From NCBI GenBank assembly GCA_030583605.1, contig CP129466.1, positions 1,185,001-1,249,000 on the forward strand: DNA of 64,000 nucleotides, written 5' to 3'. The DNA comes from Gammaproteobacteria bacterium. GTDB lineage: Bacteria > Pseudomonadota > Gammaproteobacteria > Steroidobacterales > GCA-2729495. The notes beneath the pieces were generated by a model. It was given only the letters and a program-made list of their open reading frames with translations. It had not been told where the DNA came from and did no database searches. Positions 32,745 through 41,504 of the stretch are shown here, piece by piece. A program made the position numbers and the translations under genes. The first letter of the stretch is position 1. Every line of letters begins with the position of its first letter.

Positions 32745-34325
32745 ATGCAGACACTGAAACGATTGCTGCGCATGCTCTTTCGCCGCGTCGAGGCGGCCGG
32801 TGATTACGCCTTTGGCCCGGCCTGGAACCCGTTCTCGAACCTGGGAACGCTCGGCTGGTTTTTCTACTGGATCGTTGCCGCCAGCGGCATCTACCTGTAC
32901 GTCTTCTTCGACACCGGCATCACCGAGGCGTACCGCTCGCTGGAGCGGATCACGCACGAGCATTTCATGGTCGGCAGCGTCATGCGCAGCTTCCATCGCT
33001 ATGCATCCGACGGGCTGGTGGTGGTGACCTTTCTGCACCTGGCACGGGAGTTCTCGCTCGACCGGTTGCGTGGCCGGCGCTGGTTCTCATGGTTCACCGG
33101 TGTGCCTCTGCTCTGGTTCATCTACATCTGTGGAATCACCGGCTACTGGATGGTCTGGGACACGCTTGCCCAGTACGTCGCGATCGCGACGACGGAATGG
33201 CTGGACACGCTGCCGTTCTTCGGCGAGCCGATCGCGGCGAACTTCCTGAGCGATAGCGCGCTCAGCGGGCGGTTCTTCACGCTCATGGTGTACATCCACA
33301 TTGCGGTGCCGCTGTTCATGCTGATGCTGATGTGGGTGCACATTCAGCGCCTCACTGACGCCAAGACCAACCCGCCGAAAGGGCTCGCTGTCGGCACGCT
33401 GGCGGCCCTGCTGGTACTGTCCGTCGTGTTCCCGGCCGTGAGCCAGGGGCCTGCGAATCTCGCCACGGTTCCGCAGACGCTGGGAATCGACTGGTTCTAC
33501 CTGACCGGCTACCCGTTGCTCGACAGTGTGCCGGGTGGCGTCATGTGGCTCGTGGCCGTCGGGACAACGGTGCTGCTCGCGTTGCTGCCCTGGGTGCCGC
33601 CGCAGCGGCTCGTCACCGCCGAGGTGCACCTCGACAACTGCAACGGCTGCAGCCGCTGCGAGGCGGACTGTCCCTACACCGCCATCGTCATGGCGCCGCG
33701 TACCGACGGTGCCCCGTACGAACTGCAGGCGGTGGTCAGTGCCGACAAATGTGTCAGTTGCGGCATCTGCGCCGGGGCCTGTCCGACCGCCATGCCGTTC
33801 CGGCGGGCCGGGGCGCTGATCCCGGGGATCGAGTTGCCGGATGTCTCCATCGCCGGCCTGCGCGAGCGCACGCTGGCCGCCGCGGCCAGGCTGGATGGCG
33901 ACGGCCGGGTCATCGTCTACGGCTGCGACCACGCTGTGGGTCTCTCTGCCCTGGCGACGGACAACGCCGCCGTGGTCACCTTGCCCTGCGTGGGGGCGCT
34001 GCCGCCCGCGTTCATCGACTTCGTCATATCGCGCCGGCACGCCGAGGGTGTGTTCGTCGCCGGTTGCAGCCCCTCTGCCTGTTATTTCCGGCTCGGCGAT
34101 GAGTGGACGCGCAGGCGTGTTGCCGGGCAGCGCGATCCGTACCTGCGCGCCCGGGTGCCGCGCGAGCGGATTCACCTGAGCTTCGTTGCCAGTACCGCGC
34201 GGCGCGGCGAGGAGATGGCGGAATTTCGCGCGGCCGTTGCGGCCCTGGGGCCACTGCCGGCACGCCCGGCACGTTCGCCTCGCAGCGCCGAGACCGGCAC
34301 GGACGAGGAGCGCAGCCGTGCCTGA
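32745..34325 (+). CDS. Cytochrome b / two-cluster ferredoxin / MvhD-like fusion
   Basis: This predicted protein has 526 residues in three parts. Residues 1-290 are a cytochrome b domain with two His pairs, each 14 apart (SFHRYASDG...TFLHLAREF and VYIHIAVPL...MWVHIQRL), enough for two b hemes. Residues about 295-350 are a bacterial ferredoxin with CNGCSRCEADCP and CVSCGICAGACP, two 4Fe-4S clusters. Residues about 385-500 resemble the iron-sulfur subunit MvhD/FrhD (YGCDHAV, PCVGALPPAF, GVFVAGCSPSACYFR). It probably links quinol and low-potential carriers to the enzyme upstream. The exact partner is unknown. Confidence 0.8.
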   Translation: MQTLKRLLRMLFRRVEAAGDYAFGPAWNPFSNLGTLGWFFYWIVAASGIYLYVFFDTGITEAYRSLERITHEHFMVGSVMRSFHRYASDGLVVVTFLHLAREFSLDRLRGRRWFSWFTGVPLLWFIYICGITGYWMVWDTLAQYVAIATTEWLDTLPFFGEPIAANFLSDSALSGRFFTLMVYIHIAVPLFMLMLMWVHIQRLTDAKTNPPKGLAVGTLAALLVLSVVFPAVSQGPANLATVPQTLGIDWFYLTGYPLLDSVPGGVMWLVAVGTTVLLALLPWVPPQRLVTAEVHLDNCNGCSRCEADCPYTAIVMAPRTDGAPYELQAVVSADKCVSCGICAGACPTAMPFRRAGALIPGIELPDVSIAGLRERTLAAAARLDGDGRVIVYGCDHAVGLSALATDNAAVVTLPCVGALPPAFIDFVISRRHAEGVFVAGCSPSACYFRLGDEWTRRRVAGQRDPYLRARVPRERIHLSFVASTARRGEEMAEFRAAVAALGPLPARPARSPRSAETGTDEERSRA

Positions 34326-34824
34326 TGCCGGGAAGCTGATCGCCCAGGTCCTCGCCTACGGCGCGTTCATATTCGTGATTGCCTATTTTTCCGTGCTGCC
34401 GGCCTATGAGCATCTCGGCGCCGACAAGGCGATGATCAAGCTCGCGTTCAGCCACGCCGGTGCGCATCGCTACGAGTGCAAGCAGTTGCCCCCCGAGGAA
34501 CTGGCCAAGCTGCCGACCAACCGGCGCAAACCCGCCGACTGCAAGCGCGAGCGCATGCCGATCGTGCTCGAGCTCTTCCTCGACGGCCAGCAGGTATTCA
34601 GTGGCGTCCAGCCGGCGACCGGCCTGTGGCATGACGGGCCGTCGCATGTTTACAAGCGTTTTCCGGTGGTTGCCGGCTCACACGAGCTGACCGCGCGCCT
34701 GCGCGACAGCCGGCGTGAGGACGGCGGCTTCGATTACGAGGCGCAACGCCGGATCGAATTGCAGCCTGGCCAGAATCTGGTGATAGGATTCCGGCCGGCG
34801 GCAGGAGGGTTCATCTTTGACTGA
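34318..34824 (+). CDS. Membrane-anchored protein of the NOR-like operon, unknown function
   Basis: This predicted protein has 168 residues from GTG 34318, which has GAGGAG eight bases upstream and overlaps the preceding stop by eight bases. One N-terminal transmembrane helix (VLAYGAFIFVIAYFSVLPAY) precedes a periplasmic domain. That domain starts with two cysteines (YECKQLPP, PADCKRE) and continues with beta-rich sequence (LELFLDGQQVFSGVQP, LQPGQNLVIGFRP). No family is recognised. Overlaps on both sides tie it to the cytochrome b fusion and the hemerythrin. Confidence 0.65.
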   Translation: MPDAGKLIAQVLAYGAFIFVIAYFSVLPAYEHLGADKAMIKLAFSHAGAHRYECKQLPPEELAKLPTNRRKPADCKRERMPIVLELFLDGQQVFSGVQPATGLWHDGPSHVYKRFPVVAGSHELTARLRDSRREDGGFDYEAQRRIELQPGQNLVIGFRPAAGGFIFD

Positions 34825-35242
34825 GCGCACCGACGGCGGCCACTCGCTGCTGGTCTGGAAGGACCAGTTCTCCACCGGCATGCCCGGCGTGGACCACGAG
34901 CACCGCCAGCTGATCGAACTCATCAACAGCCTGTTCGGCAGGATGGCAGGCGGCTGCTCCGGGGACCTTACACGCGAGTTTCTCGGCGAGATCTACGCGC
35001 GCATCTCCGCACACTTCGCGCTCGAGGAAAAGGTGATGCGTGAAGCGCGCTACGACCAGTATGCGATTCACAAGGCGGACCACGAGGCGCTGCTCGACCG
35101 CCTGCGCGACATCATGGACGAGGCGGTCGAAGACGAGGGCTACTGCTGCTGCGAAAGCCTCGGCGCCGACCTCGAGCAGTGGTTTTCGGTGCACTTCCGC
35201 ACCCACGATCCGCGCCTCCACCAGCAGCTCGGCGATCACTGA
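34817..35242 (+). CDS. Bacteriohemerythrin
   Basis: This predicted protein has 141 residues from a TTG at 34817, supported by AGGAGG ten bases upstream. The hemerythrin fold binds a non-heme di-iron centre. Ligands are visible as His in GVDHEHRQLIELIN, HFALEEKVM (His and Glu), HKADHEALL and the C-terminal HFRTHDPRLH. Bacterial members bind oxygen or NO. Placement last in an operon with a heme-copper NOR-like enzyme fits NO or O2 sensing or delivery. An unusual CCCE cysteine run lies near residue 115. Confidence 0.85.
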   Translation: MTERTDGGHSLLVWKDQFSTGMPGVDHEHRQLIELINSLFGRMAGGCSGDLTREFLGEIYARISAHFALEEKVMREARYDQYAIHKADHEALLDRLRDIMDEAVEDEGYCCCESLGADLEQWFSVHFRTHDPRLHQQLGDH

Positions 35243-35288
35243 GCGCGCCGGGACGTGTCCGGCGTCGGACGGACCACGCGCCGTGCCT

Positions 35289-36359
35289 TCAGGGGCCCGC
35301 GCGTTCGCAGATCAGGATCTTGCGCTCCGTGATGGAGCCGATCAGCAGGAGCTTGTCCCAGGTGGCGCCGACGCTGCCGGCCGATATCTGCTTGCCATCG
35401 TCGAGATAGAGCTCCTCGACGCTGGCGGCCGCGCCCGGCCCGAGCGCGACCCGCCACACCTGGCTTGGTGCCGGCGTGCCGCCGATGAAGTGACGCACGA
35501 GCGCGAGCGTGTTGGCGTGCCCGGCCACCCACAGGCTGCCGTCGGCTGCGACGTCGATGTTGTCGGGTGCGGTGTCGAGCTCCACGCGCATGCGCTCGCT
35601 GACGCTGCCGTCTTCGCGGCGATCGACGATGCGCAGCCGTTTGCCGGTCGTCTCGGCGATGTACAGCGTGCGATAGTCCGGCGCGGCATTGATGCCGCCG
35701 CCGGAGGCGATATCCGTGAGGACATCGCGGGCCTGCCCGCCATCGAAGTAGCTGAGCGGCGAGGCGCCGATACCGGCCATTTGCAGGATGCCGGCGAAGG
35801 CTCCGCCAAGCGCCTTGTCGTTGGCGACGTAGAACTGCCGCGGCCCGACGGCGACCAGGTCGTTCGGGGAGTTCAGCGCCCGTCCGTGGAATGTCTCGAC
35901 ATGGCTGAATTCACCGGGTGCCGTTTCGATGAAGAGTTCCACCGCTTCCGAATCGCCGCCACGATCCCGGCCGTGGTTGATGACGAACAGTCGCCGCACG
36001 CCGTCCGCGCCCACATACAGGCTCAGGCCGTGCGGGCGCAGGCTCGACGGCCGGCTGAGCAGCGCGTCGACGGCCGCGAAGGGTCGCGTGTTGAGGTCGA
36101 CGCGCATCACCGTGCCCTGCGCATCCTTGCCCTCGACGATGCTTTTGCGGTCGATGACGGAGAGGTAGGCCATGCCGCGTTCGCGGTCCACCTGGATGTC
36201 TTCGCTGCTGCCCGGTAACGGCAGCGCTTCACAACGGCCGGCAAAATGCGGTTTGATCTCCCGGAACGCGCCACTTCGGTAGAGCATCCAGAACGTCGTT
36301 CCGCCTATGACCAGTACGAGGATGCCGATGGTGATCAACAGGCGCTTGACGATCTTCAT
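35289..36359 (-). CDS. SMP-30/arylesterase-like beta-propeller protein
   Basis: This predicted protein has 356 residues from ATG 36359. An N-terminal membrane anchor (IVKRLLITIGILVLVIGGTTF) precedes a beta-propeller of the SMP-30, strictosidine synthase or paraoxonase type. The strongest matches are SSLRPHGLSLYVGADG, LFVINHGR, ALNSPNDLVAVGPRQFYVAND and DNIDVAADGSLWVAGHAN, where the Asn/Asp residues bind catalytic calcium. It may be a lactonase or ester hydrolase facing the periplasm. It is convergent with the hemerythrin gene. Confidence 0.7.
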   Translation of the reverse strand: MKIVKRLLITIGILVLVIGGTTFWMLYRSGAFREIKPHFAGRCEALPLPGSSEDIQVDRERGMAYLSVIDRKSIVEGKDAQGTVMRVDLNTRPFAAVDALLSRPSSLRPHGLSLYVGADGVRRLFVINHGRDRGGDSEAVELFIETAPGEFSHVETFHGRALNSPNDLVAVGPRQFYVANDKALGGAFAGILQMAGIGASPLSYFDGGQARDVLTDIASGGGINAAPDYRTLYIAETTGKRLRIVDRREDGSVSERMRVELDTAPDNIDVAADGSLWVAGHANTLALVRHFIGGTPAPSQVWRVALGPGAAASVEELYLDDGKQISAGSVGATWDKLLLIGSITERKILICERAGP

Positions 36360-36542
36360 GCGGGCCGTTCCGGTGGTTGCCTGACCGCGCAAGCATACCG
36401 CCCGCACCGGCGGATGTCAGAAACGGCGGTGGTCCACGATCGGCGGGATTCACGCAACGGTCAGCGGGCATCCGGGAGTTTGTAGCGAGGCCGGACATGC
36501 GTCACGATGCGGCGTGCGCTGCCGCACTGCGAGTCGTTGCCG

Positions 36543-37901
36543 ATGAGTGTCACTGCGTCCCCGGAAGGCGGCGACAAAGCCTCCGAGCGTGCCGGGTTGC
36601 AACTGGGGCCCCTGCGCCTGCAGCCCGGCGTTACCTACCGTCACGCCCTCACGCTGTTCTTCGTCTCGTACTTCGCCATGGCGATGCTGAATTCGGTTGG
36701 CATCATGCAGGCGTACCTCTTCAACGAGATGCTGCGTATCCCCGCGAACGAACAGGGCGCTCTGACGGGGACGCTGCTGGTGGTGCAGGAACTCGTGGTG
36801 CTGCTGCTGGTCGGGCTGGCCGGTGCGGTCTCCGACCGCGCCGGGCGTCCGCCCGTGTTCGCCGTGGGATTCGTGTTGCTCGCGATCGGTTACTGCCTGT
36901 ATCCGCTCGCTTCGGGCGAGCCGGATGCGGTGAAACTGGAGCTGGTCCTGTTCCGGCTGTTCATTGCCAGTGGCGCGGCCTGCGTGAATGTGATGCTGGC
37001 CTCGGTGGCCAACGACTATCCGGTGGATGCCACCCGCTCCAGGATGATCGCCACGGTGTTCGTCTTCAACGGCGTCGGCATTGCGACGTTGCCGCGCCTG
37101 ATCGGCGCGCTGCCGCAGCGGTTCATCGACCTGGGTTTCGATCCTGTTCTCGCCGGCCGCTACACCTACTGGTCGCTCGCGGCCTGCTGCATCATGCTCG
37201 CCGCAGTCCTGCTCCTGGGCCTGAAACCCGGTGCGCCATCCCAGGCTTCGCAGCGCGACCCGCTGCTGGCGACGCTGAAGATCGGACTTGCGGCGGGGCG
37301 CATGCCGCGGGTCGCTCTCGGGTATGCGGCCGCGTTCGTGTCGCGTGCCGATCTGGCCGTCGTCAGCCAGTTCCTGACTCTCTGGCTGGTGCGCGAGGGA
37401 ATCGCGCAGGGCATGACCACCGCGGAGGCGACCATCAAGGCGACGACCTTCTTCGTGGTCATTCAGGCGTTCGCTCTGCCGTGGGCGGTGATCTTCGGCA
37501 TCGTGCTCGACCGCATCGATCGGGTCGTCGGCCTCGCGCTCGGCATGACGGTGGCCTTCGTCGGCTACGCCTCGCTCGGGCTGCTCGACAACCCGCTCGG
37601 CGGCCCGATGTATATCGCGGCGGCGTTCGTGGGCGCCGGCGAGATGGCCGCCAACATCTCGGCGACGTCGCTGATCGGCAAGGAGGCTCCCGAACGGGGC
37701 AGGGGCGCGGTGCTCGGGCTGTTCAGCCTGTTCGGTGCGCTCGGCATCATGGTGGTCGGCCTGGTCGGCGGTTGGCTGTTCGACCACTGGCGACCCGTCG
37801 GGCCGTTCCTGTACATGGCGGCGTCGAACATGGTCATGATCGTGCTCGCGCTGCTCCTGATGTTCTTTGCCCGGGGTGCTGCAGCGCCACGTGGCGGCTG
37901 A
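36543..37901 (+). CDS. Major facilitator superfamily transporter (first of two paralogues)
   Basis: This predicted protein has 452 residues from ATG 36543. Twelve hydrophobic segments follow a polar N-terminus. The MFS loop 2-3 signature is GAVSDRAGRPPVFAVGF and the second-half counterpart is GIVLDRIDRVVGLALG. Its opening LGPLRLQPGVTYRHALTLFF closely matches LGPYWLQPGVTRINMAGLFL in the transporter at 41505, so the two flank the cluster as paralogues. The substrate is unknown; an organic acid or aromatic compound is plausible given the ALDH in between. Confidence 0.75.
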   Translation: MSVTASPEGGDKASERAGLQLGPLRLQPGVTYRHALTLFFVSYFAMAMLNSVGIMQAYLFNEMLRIPANEQGALTGTLLVVQELVVLLLVGLAGAVSDRAGRPPVFAVGFVLLAIGYCLYPLASGEPDAVKLELVLFRLFIASGAACVNVMLASVANDYPVDATRSRMIATVFVFNGVGIATLPRLIGALPQRFIDLGFDPVLAGRYTYWSLAACCIMLAAVLLLGLKPGAPSQASQRDPLLATLKIGLAAGRMPRVALGYAAAFVSRADLAVVSQFLTLWLVREGIAQGMTTAEATIKATTFFVVIQAFALPWAVIFGIVLDRIDRVVGLALGMTVAFVGYASLGLLDNPLGGPMYIAAAFVGAGEMAANISATSLIGKEAPERGRGAVLGLFSLFGALGIMVVGLVGGWLFDHWRPVGPFLYMAASNMVMIVLALLLMFFARGAAAPRGG

Positions 37902-38011
37902 TCGCCCCGTGGATGGTTGCTTTCGCGACGGCGGTACAGCGATCATGCGCAACCGGATCGGCCCATGGGCCGGGCCAACAAACCCAAACCGATAAAAAAA
38001 GGGATCACGTG

Positions 38012-39004
38012 ATGCAGGCCACCCGCAGGGATGTACTGTCGTTCGCTTCCGTCGGCGCCGCCGGAGCGATGACGCTCGCACTCGGTTCGCTGCCGGGATC
38101 GGCTGCTGCCGCGAGCGTGGCCGGCAAGGGCCCGGCGATCGAGGGGCCATTCCTCGACCTGCGCACCGGCAAGGGCAACCAGATGGCCTACGCACGCATC
38201 CAGGGTGATACCGACTGGGGCAAGCAGAAGTATTTCTGGTTCAAGGGCTATGTGAATGCTGTGCAGCCGGGCAAGCGGGCAGTCGATCTCGTCGGTTCGC
38301 AGGGGTTTGGCGCGATCCGGCTCATCCAGCGTCCCGACGGCGCGATCGAGAGACTGTGCCGCGAGATCATCCTCTACACGGACCTGCGCAGCGGCGAGGT
38401 GCTGACGGAGTGGAAGAACTCCATCACCGGTGAAATGGTGAAGCCGGTGCACGTGGACAACGACCCATTCAACTACCTGATCGAGGAGTACTTCCCGCTG
38501 CCGCCCTCCTTCGGCGGCCTGAACCGGGAAGGCCCGCCGCCGAAGCGTCCGCCGTTCATCCTGCGCTGGAATCAGCATGCGGACTGGCTGGAGATGGAAA
38601 TCCACATCCATCTCGCCTATCCGAATGCGTTGCAGCCGGACAAGTGGCCGCGGGAGTCATCCGGCCCCACGGCGCAGGTTTCTGAGTACTTCGCACACCA
38701 TGTGCGTGCCGAGGACATGCAGAATCCGAAACTGACCACCGTGGATTATCGCGGCACCTGGAATCGGGTGACGCCGTGGCTGCCGTGGATGCTCATGGGA
38801 CAGGCACCCGGTTTCTGCCTGTACAACTGTTACATGGGCACGACGCAGAACCTGGACGAGATCTTCGGCCGTTCCGTGCTCGACTACGCGGAGAAGAACT
38901 ACGCGAAGTATTTCAACGCGCCCGAGAAGTGGAGCGACGAGCCGAGCCTCTCGAGCCTGGAGCACTACGCGCGTACGCAGCAGCCGGCGCCTGCGAAACA
39001 GTAG
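38012..39004 (+). CDS. Tat-exported DUF1838 family protein
   Basis: This predicted protein has 330 residues. ATG 38012 gives MQATRRDVLSFASVGAAGAM, a twin-arginine signal with cleavage after AAAA near residue 34. The mature part shows the DUF1838 pattern (LDLRTGKGNQMAYARIQGD, ILYTDLRSGEVLTEWKNSIT, KPVHVDNDPFNYLIEEYFP). The family has no assigned reaction that I know of. Its conserved aromatic and His residues suggest binding of a small molecule in the periplasm. It lies 110 bases after the first MFS gene. Confidence 0.75.
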   Translation: MQATRRDVLSFASVGAAGAMTLALGSLPGSAAAASVAGKGPAIEGPFLDLRTGKGNQMAYARIQGDTDWGKQKYFWFKGYVNAVQPGKRAVDLVGSQGFGAIRLIQRPDGAIERLCREIILYTDLRSGEVLTEWKNSITGEMVKPVHVDNDPFNYLIEEYFPLPPSFGGLNREGPPPKRPPFILRWNQHADWLEMEIHIHLAYPNALQPDKWPRESSGPTAQVSEYFAHHVRAEDMQNPKLTTVDYRGTWNRVTPWLPWMLMGQAPGFCLYNCYMGTTQNLDEIFGRSVLDYAEKNYAKYFNAPEKWSDEPSLSSLEHYARTQQPAPAKQ

Positions 39005-39034
39005 CAACGCGGGCCGGATTTCCGCGGCCAGGGG

Positions 39035-39793
39035 ATGTCCATGCTCGAATTGCTCGCCAGCCCCGAGGCGTGGATGGCGTTCCTGACGCTGACTGCGCTG
39101 GAACTGGTCCTCGGCATCGACAACATCGTCTTCATCTCGATCCTGGTGGACAAGCTGCCGGCCGGCCAGCGCGGTCTTGCGCGACGACTGGGGCTGTTCA
39201 TGGCCATGTTCATGCGCATCGGCCTGTTGTTCCTGCTGTCCTGGATCATCGGTCTCACGACGCCGCTGTTCTCCGTGATCGGGCAGGAGATATCCGGCCG
39301 CGACCTGATCCTGGTCGGCGGTGGGCTGTTTCTCCTGTGGAAGAGCACCATGGAGATCCACCAGTTGCTCGAAGGCGAGGAGGGCGGCACGTCGGCGCGG
39401 GTTCACGCCACCTTCTCCGCAGTCATCCTGCAGATCATGGTCGTGGACATGGTGTTTTCGCTCGACTCGATCATTACCGCGGTCGGCATGGTGGATGAAC
39501 TGGCGGTGATGGTGGCTGCCGTCGTGACCTCGGTGGCGCTGATGATGTTGTTTGCCGGGCCGATCGGCGAGTTCGTTTCTGCGCACCCGACGGTCAAGAT
39601 GCTCGCGCTGTCCTTCCTGGTGGTGATCGGTGTGGTCCTGATCGCCGACGGGTTCGAGCATCATGTGCCCAAGGGCTACGTCTATTTCGCGATGGCATTC
39701 TCGGTGGGCGTGGAGGCACTGAATCTCCGCATGCGGCGGCGGCGTGCGTCGCCGGTGACGCTGCATGAGTCCTACCGACGCGAGAAGCGGTGA
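39035..39793 (+). CDS. TerC family integral membrane protein
   Basis: This predicted protein has 252 residues. It has several membrane helices with the TerC acidic motifs LTALELVLGIDNIVFI in the first helix pair and QIMVVDMVFSLDSIITAVGM in the repeat. These embedded Asp/Glu residues are thought to carry metal ions; relatives export manganese or are linked to tellurite resistance. The C-terminus ends in a basic cytosolic tail. It is 30 bases after the DUF1838 gene; how it relates to the catabolic-looking neighbours is unclear. Confidence 0.85.
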   Translation: MSMLELLASPEAWMAFLTLTALELVLGIDNIVFISILVDKLPAGQRGLARRLGLFMAMFMRIGLLFLLSWIIGLTTPLFSVIGQEISGRDLILVGGGLFLLWKSTMEIHQLLEGEEGGTSARVHATFSAVILQIMVVDMVFSLDSIITAVGMVDELAVMVAAVVTSVALMMLFAGPIGEFVSAHPTVKMLALSFLVVIGVVLIADGFEHHVPKGYVYFAMAFSVGVEALNLRMRRRRASPVTLHESYRREKR

Positions 39794-40027
39794 AGCAACC
39801 ACGCCGGTGGCGTCTGCCGTTACCGGCTGCGATGTTTCGGCGCGCGTCTGCCGCAGCCTGGAGGGCAGGGGCGGCCGTGATCCCGCGGGAGCCGGGCCCG
39901 GGTGTGGCAGGAATGGGCCGGCGGGGCGGCTTCCGACCTGCGGATGCCGCTCGCGCGGCCCGCGCGATGGCATGGCGGCTGGGCCACAATGACCGCTTGG
40001 CTGACTGGCAGGGACGGGGGGAGGACG
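39794..40027. other. 234-base gap within the MFS-ALDH cluster
   Basis: In-frame upstream codons of the ALDH frame cover part of this region, but they read as Arg/Pro-rich non-coding sequence. I see no hairpin or promoter that I would defend. Confidence 0.35.
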
Positions 40028-41479
40028 GTGGGTCTCAGGTTCGGTGACCGGCTGCTGTTCATCGGGGGGGAGTTCGTCCCCGCCAGCGATGGACAGTGGC
40101 TCGAATCGGTCAATCCGGCGACGGAGGACGTGCACGGCCGCGTGCCGGTCGCCTCGGCCGTGGACGTGGATCGCGCGGTAGGCGCCGCCGAGACAGCGCA
40201 GGCCGACTGGGCGGCGCGCTCGGTGTGGGAGCGCCGGGACAGCCTGCGCCGGCTTGCGGAGGCCATTCGCGCGCGCTCCGCCGACATCGTGCCGCTGGAA
40301 GCGGCCGATACCGGCAACACCATCAGCAGCCTCGGGCGCGATGTCGCGGTGGCCGGCAACTACATCGATTTTTTCTCCGGCCTGGGCATGGAGATGAAGG
40401 GCGACAGCGTGCCGGCCACGCCCGACGGCATTCACTTCTCCCTGCGCCAGCCCTACGGCGTAGTGGCCCGCATCGTGCCCTTCAACCATCCCTTCCTGTT
40501 CGCGGCTGCCCACCTGGCCGCGCCGCTGATGGCGGGCAACGCGGTCATCGTCAAGACGCCGGAGACCAGCCCGTTATCGGCGGGCATCCTCGCGGAGGTC
40601 TGCCGCGAGGTGCTGCCACCGGGGCTGGTGAACATCCTGCACGGGCCCGGACTGCCGAGCGGGGATGCGCTGGTGCGGCATCCGCGCGTGTGGCGCATCG
40701 GCTTCACCGGGTCGGTGCAGACAGGCCTGGCGATCCAGCGCGCGGCCGCCGAAGTTGCGGTCAAGCACCTGTCGCTCGAACTGGGCGGCAAGAATCCCAT
40801 GATCGTGTGTCCCGACGCCGACCCCGCGCAGGTGGCGCAGGCTGCGGTGCGCGGCATGAATTTCGCGTGGGCCGGGCAGTCATGCGGGTCCAACAGCCGC
40901 CTGCTGCTGCATGAGTCCCTGTACGACGAGGTGGTCGATCGCATCGTCGCAGCAGTGGCGGCGATCCGCGTTGGCGACCCGCTCGATCCGGCGGCACAGA
41001 TGGGCCCGGTGAACTCGGCCGGCCATTACAGGCGAGTGCTCGCCTACATTGAATCCGCAAAAACCGAAGGTGCGAAGCTGCTGACGGGTGGCGTGCGTCC
41101 GCAAGGTGAGGCATTTCGCCGCGGCTACTGGATCAGGCCCACCGTGTATGCGAATGTCACGCCCGCCATGCGCATCGCGCGCGAAGAGGTGTTCGGCCCG
41201 GTGCTGTCGATCATGCGGTGGCGTACTCCAGGGGAGGCGCTCGAGATCGCCAACTCGAGCGAGTACGGCCTGGCCGCCGGTGTCTGGACGCAGGACCTGA
41301 AGACAGCGATGGACATGGCCCGCCAGCTCCAGTCAGGATTCGTCTGGATCAATACCACGGCGCGGCATTTCGTGGGCACGCCCTTCGGCGGCTGGAAGAA
41401 CAGCGGCCTCGGGCAGGAGGAATGCCTCGCCGAACTGCTGAGCTACACCCGCAACAAGGCGATCCACGTATTCGCCTGA
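40028..41479 (+). CDS. NAD(P)-dependent aldehyde dehydrogenase
   Basis: This predicted protein has 483 residues. GTG 40028 is chosen because GGGGGAGG lies just upstream and the protein then begins VGLRFGDRLLFIGGEFV, as usual in the family; ATG 39989 is possible. It contains PFNHPFLFAAAHLAAPLMAG for cofactor binding, LELGGKNPM with the general-base Glu, GQSCGSNS with the nucleophile Cys and EEVFGPVLSIM. Broad-range ALDH, probably oxidising an aldehyde intermediate of the compound moved by the flanking MFS transporters. Confidence 0.85.
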   Translation: MGLRFGDRLLFIGGEFVPASDGQWLESVNPATEDVHGRVPVASAVDVDRAVGAAETAQADWAARSVWERRDSLRRLAEAIRARSADIVPLEAADTGNTISSLGRDVAVAGNYIDFFSGLGMEMKGDSVPATPDGIHFSLRQPYGVVARIVPFNHPFLFAAAHLAAPLMAGNAVIVKTPETSPLSAGILAEVCREVLPPGLVNILHGPGLPSGDALVRHPRVWRIGFTGSVQTGLAIQRAAAEVAVKHLSLELGGKNPMIVCPDADPAQVAQAAVRGMNFAWAGQSCGSNSRLLLHESLYDEVVDRIVAAVAAIRVGDPLDPAAQMGPVNSAGHYRRVLAYIESAKTEGAKLLTGGVRPQGEAFRRGYWIRPTVYANVTPAMRIAREEVFGPVLSIMRWRTPGEALEIANSSEYGLAAGVWTQDLKTAMDMARQLQSGFVWINTTARHFVGTPFGGWKNSGLGQEECLAELLSYTRNKAIHVFA

Positions 41480-41504
41480 CGCCAGCCACGAGGAAGATTG
41501 CCAC

